Assembly: GCF_005502465.1 (NCBI RefSeq) | Contig: NZ_SCOT01000027.1 | Location: forward strand, 1-39,794 | Direction of reading: 5' to 3' | Length of the DNA stretch: 39,794 nt | Source of the DNA: Sphingopyxis sp. L1A2A | GTDB taxonomy: Bacteria > Pseudomonadota > Alphaproteobacteria > Sphingomonadales > Sphingomonadaceae | Part shown: in pieces, positions 7,203 to 14,365 of the stretch | How the letters are laid out: every line of letters begins with the position of its first letter | Numbering within the stretch: the first letter of the stretch is position 1 | The notes under the pieces: generated by a model | What the model saw: only the letters and a program-made list of their open reading frames with translations | What the model was told of the DNA's origin: nothing | The model's database searches: none | Position numbers and translations under genes: made by a program

Positions 7203-8497
7203 CTTCGCGTATCGCCTCCGTCACCGGCCGCCAGATATGGGATTCGCGCGGACGGCCCACTGTCGAGGCTGAGGTCGTGCTGGAATCGGGCGCGGTGGGA
7301 CGCGCCATCGCGCCTGCGGGTGCGTCGCGCGGCGAACATGAAGCGATCGATTTGCGCGATGGGGGCACGGCGTTCGGCGGCTTTGGCGTCAATGGCGCAG
7401 TCTCCGGGATCGGCGCGGAGATCGCCCCCGCGCTGACGGGCATGGATGCGCGCGACCAGGCCGCGGTCGATGCGGCGTTGTGCACGCTCGATGGGACGCC
7501 GAACAAGGCACGGCTGGGCGCGAATGCAGTGGTGGCTGTGTCGATGGCCGTATTGCATGCCGCGGCCGCCGATGCGCGCGAGCCGCTGTGGCGCTACCTC
7601 GCCGAGGGTCGCAAGGTGCGCATCCCGCTCCCCGAAATCCAGATTTTCGGCGGCGGCGCGCACGCCGGACGGCGCACCGATGTACAGGATTTCATGATCA
7701 TGTGCCCCAAGGCAGGCAGCTTCCGCCGCGCGCTCGAAATCACCGACGATGTCTATCGTGCGGCGGGCAAGCTGATGGAAGCAAAGGGGCCTTTGTCGGG
7801 GGTAGCGGATGAAGGCGGCTGGTGGCCGAATTTCGCGTCGAACGAGGATGCGCTCGACACGCTGACGAAGGCGATCGAGGCGAGCGGGCACCGCGCGGGC
7901 GACGAGGTTTTTATCTCGCTCGATATCGCGGCGAACGAACTCGGCGATGCGTCGGGATATAATCTCGCGCTCGACGACCGGCGTCTACCCGCCGAGGAAA
8001 TGGCGGCGCGTATCATTGAATGGACGAACGCTTATCCGATCCTGTCGGTCGAAGATCCCGCGGGGCAAGATGACTGGACGACGATGTCAGCGGTGACTGC
8101 GGCGGTCGGCGACAAGGTGCAGATCATCGGCGACGACGTCCTCGTCACCAATGCGACAAGGGTCGAGCGTGCGGCCGATGCGGCGGTGTGCAATGCGGCG
8201 CTGATCAAGGTCAATCAGGTCGGCACGGTGACCGAAGCAAAGGCGGCGCTCGACGCCGCGGTCGGGCGTGGCTGGGGGGCGATCGTTTCGGCGCGTTCGG
8301 GCGAGAGCGAAGATGTCACCATCGCGCATCTGGCCACCGGGTGGGATGCGGGGCAGCTCAAGGTCGGCAGCTTTACGCGTTCGGAACGCATGGCGAAGTG
8401 GAACGAAATGCTGCGGATCGAGGAAGCGATGGGCGGCGATGCCATGTTCGCCGGCTTCTCGGCCTTCGCCGGGTCGATCGGGGCTGTGCCGGCATGA
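7199..8497 (+). CDS. Divergent enolase paralogue
   Basis: 432 residues, the length and domain order of phosphopyruvate hydratase. The N-terminal domain has GRQIWDSRGRPTVEAEV, and the active-site loop is GASRGEHEA (41-49) where enolase has GAST. Mg ligands are kept: D242 (SLDIAA), E285 (VEDP), D312 (GDDV). Catalytic lysine K337 (IKVNQVG), K388 (QLKVGSF), H155 (GAHAG) and E205 (DEGGWWPN) are also kept. Two key positions differ: the glutamate of QEFM is D164 (VQDF), and the histidine of SHRSGE is A365 (SARSGE). The protein is therefore likely a 2-phospho-hydroxyacid dehydratase-like enzyme with an altered substrate, not housekeeping enolase. It overlaps kinase and dehydrogenase genes by 4 bp on each side. 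Confidence 0.88.
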   Translation: MTSRIASVTGRQIWDSRGRPTVEAEVVLESGAVGRAIAPAGASRGEHEAIDLRDGGTAFGGFGVNGAVSGIGAEIAPALTGMDARDQAAVDAALCTLDGTPNKARLGANAVVAVSMAVLHAAAADAREPLWRYLAEGRKVRIPLPEIQIFGGGAHAGRRTDVQDFMIMCPKAGSFRRALEITDDVYRAAGKLMEAKGPLSGVADEGGWWPNFASNEDALDTLTKAIEASGHRAGDEVFISLDIAANELGDASGYNLALDDRRLPAEEMAARIIEWTNAYPILSVEDPAGQDDWTTMSAVTAAVGDKVQIIGDDVLVTNATRVERAADAAVCNAALIKVNQVGTVTEAKAALDAAVGRGWGAIVSARSGESEDVTIAHLATGWDAGQLKVGSFTRSERMAKWNEMLRIEEAMGGDAMFAGFSAFAGSIGAVPA

Positions 8498-9414
8498 TCG
8501 TCCTCCACGCGCGCCCCAGCCCCGGGTTCCATGAGGCAGTGGACCGGATTTTCGGTCCCGGCGTCGTGACGCATGTCGACGAGGCAGCCCCGCTCGACGA
8601 GGTGGCGGGTGAGATCACCGCGCTGCTCCATGTGCTCACCCCGGTGACAGGCGATTTCATCGCGTCGGCATCGAAGCTCAAACTCATTCAGAAGCTGGGC
8701 GTCGGTGTGAACACGATCGCACTCGAAGCAGCCCGCGATCATGGCGTCGCGGTGTGCAATATGCCGGGGACAAACAGTCAGGCGGTCGCCGAAATGGCGT
8801 TGTCGCTGATGATGGCCGTGCTGCGCCGAACCTGCTTCTTCGATGCGCGCACGCGGGAAGGCGAGGGGTGGACGGCCGATCCGTCGGAGCTCGACAGCGT
8901 TGGCGAAATAGCGGGCCGAACGGTGGGGCTGGTCGGTTTGGGCAATTCGGCGCAGCGACTCGCGCCTGTGCTCGAGGTGCTGGGTGCGAAAGTTGTCTAC
9001 ACCGCGCGCAGCCAGCGTGACGTGAGCTATGATTATTGGCCGCTCGATCGGCTCATCGCCGAGGCCGATATCGTTTCGTTGCACATCCCGCTCACCGACG
9101 AGACACGGGCATCGATCGACCCGCTCGCGATGAAGACGGGCGCGGTGCTGGTGAACACGGCGCGCGGCGAACTGGTCGACGAGGCGCGGCTGGTCGAGGC
9201 GTTGGCCTCGGGGCATCTGCTCGGTGCGGGGCTCGACGTGTTCGCTGAGGAGCCGTTGCCGCGTGACAACGCACTGCTCGGTCTGCCCAACGCGGTGCTC
9301 GCGCCGCATATCGCCTGGCTGACGCCCGAAACGCTTGTGCGTAGCCTCTCTGTCGCCAAGGAAAATTGCCGTCGTCTCGCCGCGGGCGAGGCGCTACTCC
9401 ATCAGGTGGTCTGA
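8494..9414 (+). CDS. D-2-hydroxyacid dehydrogenase (NAD(P)-dependent)
   Basis: 306 residues of the D-isomer-specific 2-hydroxyacid dehydrogenase family. The N-terminal substrate domain contains KLGVGVNTIALEAARDHGV. The Rossmann motif is VGLVGLGNSAQRLAP, with Ala where the third glycycl position of GxGxxG usually lies. YTARSQR follows strand beta-2; Arg/Ser there instead of Asp suggests NADP(H), which is inference. Catalytic residues: Arg in VNTARGELVDE, Glu in DVFAEEPLP, His in APHIAWLTPE. It would interconvert a 2-keto acid and a D-2-hydroxy acid. The ATG overlaps the enolase-like TGA (ATGA), so the two are co-translated and probably act in sequence. Confidence 0.9.
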   Translation: MIVLHARPSPGFHEAVDRIFGPGVVTHVDEAAPLDEVAGEITALLHVLTPVTGDFIASASKLKLIQKLGVGVNTIALEAARDHGVAVCNMPGTNSQAVAEMALSLMMAVLRRTCFFDARTREGEGWTADPSELDSVGEIAGRTVGLVGLGNSAQRLAPVLEVLGAKVVYTARSQRDVSYDYWPLDRLIAEADIVSLHIPLTDETRASIDPLAMKTGAVLVNTARGELVDEARLVEALASGHLLGAGLDVFAEEPLPRDNALLGLPNAVLAPHIAWLTPETLVRSLSVAKENCRRLAAGEALLHQVV

Positions 9415-10107
9415 ATGTCACTTTCTATTGTTCTGATAACCGGTCAGCTTTTGACCGATGCGGTGTGGCAACCCTTGCTCAATGCGTGGGGCGATTGCGA
9501 AGTCATCGTCGCCGACAATCGCAGCGACGATACCATTGAGGGATTCGCGCAGCGCCTGCTCGACAACGCGCCGCCCAAATTCGTGCTGGTCGGCCACGCG
9601 ATGGGGGGCTTTATCGCCTTTGAAGTGATGCGCCGTGCGCCCGAACGCGTGGCGAAGCTCGCGCTGATTTCAACACTCGCCTCGGCCGATGGCCCGGCGC
9701 AGACCGCGCGACGGCAGGGCTATATCGATCTTGTCGAAAGCGGGCGGTTCGATCAGGTGGTCGAGGAGCGCATTCCAATCCTGTTTCCCGAGGAAAAGCG
9801 CAGCGATGAACGGCTGCTCGGCATCGCGCGACAAATGGCGGCAGACACCGGCGCCGAGACCTTTCTCGCGCAGCAGCGCGCGATCATGGCGCGGATCGAC
9901 AGCCGTCCGCGGCTGGGTGAGATCGCCGTCCCGACGCTGCTTATCTGGGGCGAGAAGGACGGCATCACCAGCCGCGCGCATCACGAAGAGATTGCGGATG
10001 CGATCCCGGGGGCGCGGCTGGAAGTCGTGTCGGGTGCGGGGCATTTGCCGACGGTGGAGGCGCCCGAGGTGCTGGCGCCGTTGTTGACGGACTTCCTGGA
10101 CACATAA
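9415..10107 (+). CDS. Alpha/beta-hydrolase-fold protein lacking the nucleophilic serine
   Basis: 230 residues. The fold is recognisable: VLVGHAMGGFIAFEVMRRAP at the nucleophile elbow, LLIWGEKDGITS with acid D182, and SGAGHLPTVEAPE with H210. The elbow reads G-H-A-M-G-G, with Ala62 (codon GCG at 9598-9600) where the family has Ser, Cys or Asp. The two other triad positions and the surrounding fold are intact, so the change is specific rather than general decay. The protein may be a lyase, decarboxylase or binding protein using His/Asp. Its ATG follows the dehydrogenase stop directly; it is the last gene of the + strand run. Confidence 0.85.
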   Translation: MSLSIVLITGQLLTDAVWQPLLNAWGDCEVIVADNRSDDTIEGFAQRLLDNAPPKFVLVGHAMGGFIAFEVMRRAPERVAKLALISTLASADGPAQTARRQGYIDLVESGRFDQVVEERIPILFPEEKRSDERLLGIARQMAADTGAETFLAQQRAIMARIDSRPRLGEIAVPTLLIWGEKDGITSRAHHEEIADAIPGARLEVVSGAGHLPTVEAPEVLAPLLTDFLDT

Positions 10108-10111
10108 TCCT

Positions 10112-10179
10112 TGTGTTCCCCGGCGAAGGCCGGGGCCAGTGCATACCAGCATGGACCCCGGCTTTCGCCGGGGAACACA
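10112..10179. repeat. Inverted repeat between convergent genes
   Basis: TGTGTTCCCCGGCGAAGGCC... and its near-complement face each other over ~16 bp of loop, with arms of ~26 bases and one mismatch. The element fills the gap between the hydrolase stop (10107) and the MetE-like stop (10190). It resembles the dispersed GC-rich palindromic repeats of sphingomonads and could act as a bidirectional terminator, although no clear T-run follows. Confidence 0.7.
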
Positions 10180-10189
10180 TCTGTCAGTT

Positions 10190-11242
10190 CTATTTCAGCT
10201 CCGCGCGCACCAATGCCGTGCCGTCGACCATTGCCTTCAGCTTCGCCTGCGAATGCTCACGGCTGTGATATTTCATGCCGCAGTCGGGCGCGATCCATAG
10301 CCGTTCGGCGTCGATATAGCGCAGCGCCTCGCGGATGCGGCCCGCGACGACCTCGGGGGTCTCAACCTCGGGAATCGACAGGTCGAGCACGCCGTACATG
10401 ATCGTCTTGGTCGGCAGTTCGGCGAGGATCGCGGGGTCGAGCCCCGGCTGCGCCGCCTCGATCGAAATCACGTCGATCGCCGAGGCTTCGAGTTCGGCAA
10501 GGAAATCATAGGCTTTGGGCTTCGGCTTGGTCGACCCCGCGCCATGATGCACCATCGCGTAACCGAAACAGATGTGGAGCGCGGTTATGCCGTCGACGCC
10601 ATCAAGCGCGCGGTTGATCGCCTCGATCGCGTAATATTCGGCCTCGTCGGCGCGCGCCTGCAGATAGGGTTCGTCGAGCTGCACGACATCGACCCCCGCC
10701 GCGAACAAATCCTTCACCTCGGCATTGACCGCGTCGGCATAGTCCATCGCGAGCGATTTGGCGTCGGGGTACCAGCCATTTTCGGCCTGCTGGGTCATCG
10801 TGAAGGGGCCGGGCAGGGTCAGCTTCACCGGCCGCGACGAATGGCGGCGCAGAAAGGCAGCATCCTGCGCCTCGATCGGCGCAACGCGGCGGATCGGCCC
10901 CGACACCAGCGGCACCGGGTTCGACTTGCCGGTGCGATCGACCGCGCTGCCATGCTTGTCGGGATCGATCCCCGACAGCGCGGTCGCAAGCCGGTTCGAA
11001 TAGCTTTCGCGGCGCATCTCGCCATCGCCGATAATGTCGATGCCAACCTCTTCCTGATCGCGGATCGCCATCAGCGTCGCGGCTTCCTGCGCATCGGCGA
11101 GCCAGGGTTCGGGGATACGCCACAGCGTCTCCGCGCGCACGCGCGGGGGCAGGCTGGCCTTCAGCCGCTCGCGGTCGATCAGCCAGTCGGGCTGGGGATA
11201 GCTTCCAACGACGGTTGTCGGCAGGATGGGGTGGTTGAACAA
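10190..11242 (-). CDS. MetE-like zinc-dependent methyl/alkyl-transferase (cobalamin-independent methionine synthase C-terminal family)
   Basis: 350 residues corresponding to the catalytic barrel of MetE only; full MetE is ~750 residues. TTVVGSYPQPDWL at the N-terminus, LTLPGPFTMTQQ, and VVQLDEPYLQAR are typical. Zinc ligands are visible: His and Cys in ALHICFGYAM and Cys in IAPDCGMKYH. The start is TTG 11242 with GAGAGGA six bases upstream. The family moves methyl groups to thiols; its relative epoxyalkane:CoM transferase attacks epoxides with a zinc-thiolate. Sitting in an operator-controlled catabolic block and divergent from an acyl-CoA ligase, it may do a thiol transfer or demethylation instead of methionine synthesis; this is inference. 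Confidence 0.85.
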   Translation of the reverse strand: MFNHPILPTTVVGSYPQPDWLIDRERLKASLPPRVRAETLWRIPEPWLADAQEAATLMAIRDQEEVGIDIIGDGEMRRESYSNRLATALSGIDPDKHGSAVDRTGKSNPVPLVSGPIRRVAPIEAQDAAFLRRHSSRPVKLTLPGPFTMTQQAENGWYPDAKSLAMDYADAVNAEVKDLFAAGVDVVQLDEPYLQARADEAEYYAIEAINRALDGVDGITALHICFGYAMVHHGAGSTKPKPKAYDFLAELEASAIDVISIEAAQPGLDPAILAELPTKTIMYGVLDLSIPEVETPEVVAGRIREALRYIDAERLWIAPDCGMKYHSREHSQAKLKAMVDGTALVRAELK

Positions 11243-11281
11243 GGCCAGTCCTCTCGATTTTTTAGCTGGCCAAGCATTTGC

Positions 11282-11293
11282 TTAGTATTCTAT
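11282..11293. promoter_or_regulatory. Operator, copy 4 (MetE-like / acyl-CoA ligase 2 divergent promoter)
   Basis: TTAGTATTCTAT, two mismatches from the core palindrome. The surrounding sequence (CTTAGTATTCTATCTAA) is nearly identical to that of copy 3 (CTTAGTATACTATCTAT). It lies 35 bp upstream of the ligase ATG and 39 bp from the MetE-like start, so it can control both divergent genes. Confidence 0.65.
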
Positions 11294-11328
11294 CTAATTC
11301 AAGTCGAAACGACGATTGGGAGAGCGAA

Positions 11329-12891
11329 ATGATCGATCTGGAGGCCATCCGGACGCTGGCGGACATTCCGGCGGCGCAGGCGCGGGTGCGGGGCGATGCG
11401 ACCGCGGTGAAGTTCGGGGAGCGGGAGACGAGTTTCGCCGAGCTCGACGCGCAGTCGAACCGCGTCGCACACGCCCTGCTCGCGACGGGCGTGGCGACGG
11501 GCGACCGCGTTTCAGCGCTGACCAAGAATCACGACAGCTGGTATCCGCTCTTCTTCGGCAGCGCGCGGGCACGCGCCTGTTTCGCGCCGGTCAATTGCCG
11601 CCTTGCGCCGGCCGAGATCGGGTTCATCCTCGGCGATGCTGCACCGAAGCTGCTGTTCGTCGGCGAGGATTTCTTCGACTGTGCGCTGACCGCGATCGCT
11701 GATCTCGCGTCGCCGCCGCGCCTCGTCGCGCTCTATGGCGCGCATCCGGCGTTCGAGCCGTTCGATGTCTGGCTCGGTGATGCGTCGGATGCGGCGTTGC
11801 CCGGACCCGAGCTCGCCGACGATGTGCTCCAGCTTTACACCAGCGGCACCACCGGGCTGCCCAAGGGCGTCGTCCTGACCCACGCCAATTACCGGACATT
11901 CCTGGAAGCCGCGACCGAGGTCGATGGTTTCGCCTATGGCGAAGACGAGACGGTGATGATCGTCATGCCGCTGTTCCACGTCGCGGGGACGAACGTCAGT
12001 TTCTCGGGCCTCGCGCAGGGCGGGCGGCTGGCGCTCGTCAAGGATTTCACCGCGCCCGATGCGATCCGCATGATGCGCGAGGAAGATGTCGCGCATGCCT
12101 TCCTCGCGCCTGCGATGATCCAGATGATGCTGCTCCAGCCCGAGGCCGCACAAGGCGCCTATCTGGCGCTCAAGTCGATCGCCTATGGCGCGTCGCCGAT
12201 TGCCGAGGATGTGCTGCGCCGCGCGCGCGCGACCTTCGGCTGCGACTTCGTGCAATTCTATGGGATGACCGAGTCAGCCGGCGGCGGCTCCTATCTGTCG
12301 CCTAGCGCGCACGATTTGCCGGGCAAACTGACCTCGTGCGGCAAGCCCTGGCCGGGGATCGAAATGGCGATCCTCGATGGCGAAGGGCGCGAACTCGGCG
12401 ACGGAGCGATCGGCGAGATCGCGATCCGCGGCGGCGTCGTGATGAAGGAGTATTGGCACCGCGAGGCGGCAACGGTCGAAACGCTCGCGGGCGGCTGGCT
12501 GCACACCGGGGATGTCGGCTATCGCGACGCCGACGGTTTCTATTTCGTTCACGACCGGATCAAGGACATGATCGTGTCGGGCGGTGAGAATGTCTATCCG
12601 GCCGAGGTTGAAAGCGCGATCATGGGTTGCCCTGGTGTCGCCGACGTCGCTGTGATCGGCGTTCCCGACGACCGGTGGGGCGAGACGGTGAAGGCGCTGA
12701 TCGTTCCCGCGGCGGGTGGCGCGCCCGAACCCGCCGACGTCATCGCTTGGGCACGCACGCGGATCGCGGCCTACAAGGTGCCGAAAAGCATCGAATTCAT
12801 CGACGCGCTGCCGCGCAACCCGTCGGGAAAGGTGCTGCGCCGCGAGCTGCGCGCGCCCTATTGGGAAGGCCGCGACCGCGCGGTTGGATAA
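11329..12891 (+). CDS. Acyl-CoA synthetase (AMP-forming), long/medium-chain FadD-like
   Basis: 520 residues of the ANL superfamily. Phosphate loop LYTSGTTGLPKGVVLTHANY near residue 168, A5 motif FYGMTESAGGG, hinge HTGDVGYRDADGFYFVHDR, and catalytic lysine in NPSGKVLRRELR at the C-terminus. I chose ATG 11329 (MIDLEAIRTLADIPAAQ) because GGGAGAG precedes it; an in-frame ATG at 11278 would start inside the operator. It is the second acid-CoA ligase of the block and only distantly similar to the one at 3333, so the two probably activate different intermediates. It is transcribed alone, divergently from the MetE-like gene, and convergent with the VOC/GST operon. Confidence 0.9.
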   Translation: MIDLEAIRTLADIPAAQARVRGDATAVKFGERETSFAELDAQSNRVAHALLATGVATGDRVSALTKNHDSWYPLFFGSARARACFAPVNCRLAPAEIGFILGDAAPKLLFVGEDFFDCALTAIADLASPPRLVALYGAHPAFEPFDVWLGDASDAALPGPELADDVLQLYTSGTTGLPKGVVLTHANYRTFLEAATEVDGFAYGEDETVMIVMPLFHVAGTNVSFSGLAQGGRLALVKDFTAPDAIRMMREEDVAHAFLAPAMIQMMLLQPEAAQGAYLALKSIAYGASPIAEDVLRRARATFGCDFVQFYGMTESAGGGSYLSPSAHDLPGKLTSCGKPWPGIEMAILDGEGRELGDGAIGEIAIRGGVVMKEYWHREAATVETLAGGWLHTGDVGYRDADGFYFVHDRIKDMIVSGGENVYPAEVESAIMGCPGVADVAVIGVPDDRWGETVKALIVPAAGGAPEPADVIAWARTRIAAYKVPKSIEFIDALPRNPSGKVLRRELRAPYWEGRDRAVG

Positions 12892-12910
12892 GATCCGTCA
12901 CAGCTGGAGC

Positions 12911-12940
12911 GCAAAAAGGGAACCCGGCCGAAGCCGGGTC
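12911..12940 (-). terminator. Rho-independent terminator of the GST-VOC operon
   Basis: Read on the - strand, ACCCGGC-TTCG-GCCGGGT is a 7-bp GC stem closed by a very stable C(UUCG)G tetraloop, followed by TCCCTTTTTGC. It lies ~30 bp after the VOC stop, the right place to end the - strand transcript. Confidence 0.75.
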
Positions 12941-12969
12941 AGGAGGAGTTCCTAGCTAGAGGAATAGCA

Positions 12970-13563
12970 TCATTGGGCGGGCACCGGCGCACGGCCGGTG
13001 ATGAAACCTTCGCGCTTGGTGCCGTCGGCCTGCACCGGATCGTGCGCGACGTCGCTTTCGTCGAACACCTTGGTCCACGCCGCGAATTCGAGGCAGATGC
13101 CGTCGGGGTCGAAGAAATAGACCGAGCGGACGAAGACGCCCTCGTGCAGTTCGGCCGACGCCTGCATCGGCGAATCATCGTGATTGAGCACCGGGGTCAC
13201 CTCGATGCCCTTGGCGATCAGTCGCTGATAATAATCGTCGAATTTGTCGGCGCGGACGTTGATCGCAATGTGGTTCATCGACCCGTGGGCGGAAACGAAA
13301 CTGCCCTTCGTCGGCAGGGCCGCGGGGGCAGAGATGCCCGGCACCGCTTCGGGCGCATCGGGGAACCAGAAGAAGGCGAGGCTGTCGCCATTGCCAATGT
13401 CGAAGAAGAAATGCTGGCCGCGCCCGCCGGGCAGGTCGATCGTCTTGGTCAGCGGCATGCCGAGCGTGTCGCGGTAGAATTCGACCGTCCGCGCCATATC
13501 CTTGCACACCAGCGCGAGGTGATTGACCCCGCAAAATTCGAATTCGCTATTGGTCGCAGCCAT
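12970..13563 (-). CDS. VOC-family (glyoxalase/extradiol dioxygenase-fold) protein
   Basis: 197 residues with two beta-alpha-beta-beta-beta modules. Putative metal ligands sit at the usual strand positions: His in GVNHLALVCKDMART (first module), His in SMNHIAINVRADKFDD, and Glu in YFFDPDGICLEFAAW (second module). FYRDTLGMPLTKTIDLPGG follows the first ligand, as in glyoxalase I and in extradiol dioxygenases. The C-terminal ~30 residues look disordered. AGAGGAG precedes the ATG. It lies 22 bp after the GST gene in the same transcript, which favours a glutathione-linked or ring-cleavage role in the pathway. Sequence alone does not separate isomerase from dioxygenase. Confidence 0.85.
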   Translation of the reverse strand: MAATNSEFEFCGVNHLALVCKDMARTVEFYRDTLGMPLTKTIDLPGGRGQHFFFDIGNGDSLAFFWFPDAPEAVPGISAPAALPTKGSFVSAHGSMNHIAINVRADKFDDYYQRLIAKGIEVTPVLNHDDSPMQASAELHEGVFVRSVYFFDPDGICLEFAAWTKVFDESDVAHDPVQADGTKREGFITGRAPVPAQ

Positions 13564-13585
13564 GATCCGTCTCCTCTTCTGTAAC

Positions 13586-14209
13586 TCAGGTCGGGTTGGC
13601 GCTGGGGCGGCTTTTCATCTGTTCGTACCAGCGCTGGACATTGGTGAAGGCGGGGTCGATCGGCTGTCCCACTGACGCACCGAAATCGAGGAATGTGAAG
13701 AGCATCAGGTCGGCGAGCGACAGGCGGTCGCCGGCGATGAAGTTGCGGCCCGCGATCAGCGGGTCGAGCCATGCGATCCCGTCCTGCGCGATCGCCTTCA
13801 ACCCTGCCGCCGCTTCGGGCAGGCATCGCATGCGCGTCTCGAACAGCGGCAGGCCCTCGGCATAGCGGAAACCGTTGGTGAGCGGCTCGCAAATCTTGAT
13901 ATCGACGCGGCGCGTCCACATTCGCGTGTTCGCGCGTTCTTCGGCGGTGGTGCCGATCAGTGGGGTTTCGGGGAAGCGTTCTTCCAGATATTCGCAGATC
14001 GCGGTGACTTCGCAGAGGACGCTGCCGTCGTCGAGTTCGAGGGCGGGCGTCTGTCCCGCCGGGTTCACATCGACATTATAGGGCGCTCGCCGGTTCTCTC
14101 CGCTGCGCAGGTCGATCATGACCTCGGGGATCTTGACACCCTTTTCGGCCATGAACATGGTCACGACGCGTGGGTTGGGGCCGATGGAGTTGTAATATTT
14201 CATGCCCAT
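13586..14209 (-). CDS. Glutathione S-transferase 1
   Basis: 207 residues. Thioredoxin-fold N-terminal domain with SIGPNPRVVTMFMAEKG, cis-proline motif NPAGQTPALELDDGSVL and the glutathione gamma-glutamyl site CEVTAICEYLEERFP (residues ~66-80). All-helical C-terminal domain with the N-cap motif IAGDRLSLADLMLFTFLDF. Such enzymes conjugate glutathione to electrophiles or isomerise pathway intermediates. An ATG at 14203 (MKYYNS) has better spacing from AGAGGA than the one at 14209, so the protein may start two residues later. First gene of the GST-VOC operon, driven by the promoter at 14225-14253, which is overlapped by a long palindrome. Confidence 0.9.
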   Translation of the reverse strand: MGMKYYNSIGPNPRVVTMFMAEKGVKIPEVMIDLRSGENRRAPYNVDVNPAGQTPALELDDGSVLCEVTAICEYLEERFPETPLIGTTAEERANTRMWTRRVDIKICEPLTNGFRYAEGLPLFETRMRCLPEAAAGLKAIAQDGIAWLDPLIAGRNFIAGDRLSLADLMLFTFLDFGASVGQPIDPAFTNVQRWYEQMKSRPSANPT

Positions 14210-14224
14210 CCTCTTCCTTGAGAC

Positions 14225-14253
14225 TTTCTAGCCCCAACTGCATTAACCGTCAA
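14225..14253 (-). promoter_or_regulatory. Sigma-70-type promoter of the GST-VOC operon
   Basis: On the - strand, -35 TTGACG (14253-14248), a 17-bp spacer and -10 TAGAAA (14230-14225) lie 16 bp upstream of the GST start. The -35 is embedded in the 41-bp palindrome at 14236-14276. Confidence 0.55.
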
Positions 14254-14276
14254 TTAAATTGACGGTTAATGCAGTT
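14236..14276. promoter_or_regulatory. Long perfect palindrome, candidate operator (type 2)
   Basis: Two perfect 20-bp arms (14236-14255 and 14257-14276) surround a single central A. The centre reads CCGTCAATT-A-AATTGACGG. It covers the -35 element and half of the spacer of the GST promoter. A related shorter palindrome lies upstream of the TonB receptor (19324-19338). A one-base loop and lack of a T-run argue against a terminator. It is best read as a binding site for a dimeric regulator, possibly MarR-2. Confidence 0.7.
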
Positions 14277-14365
14277 CCAGCCCCCGCAGGCGGCCAGCGA
14301 ACGCGATAGAGTGTGCCGGTGGTCGACGCGGCGACATAGGGATCATGCCGACGCGCCGCAGCCGG

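Noticed and set aside
14236..14276. Reading the long palindrome as a rho-independent terminator of the MFS-SnoaL-CMD transcript
   Set aside because: A one-base loop is impossible without opening the centre, the stem is A/T-rich, and no T-run follows; overlap with a promoter fits an operator better.
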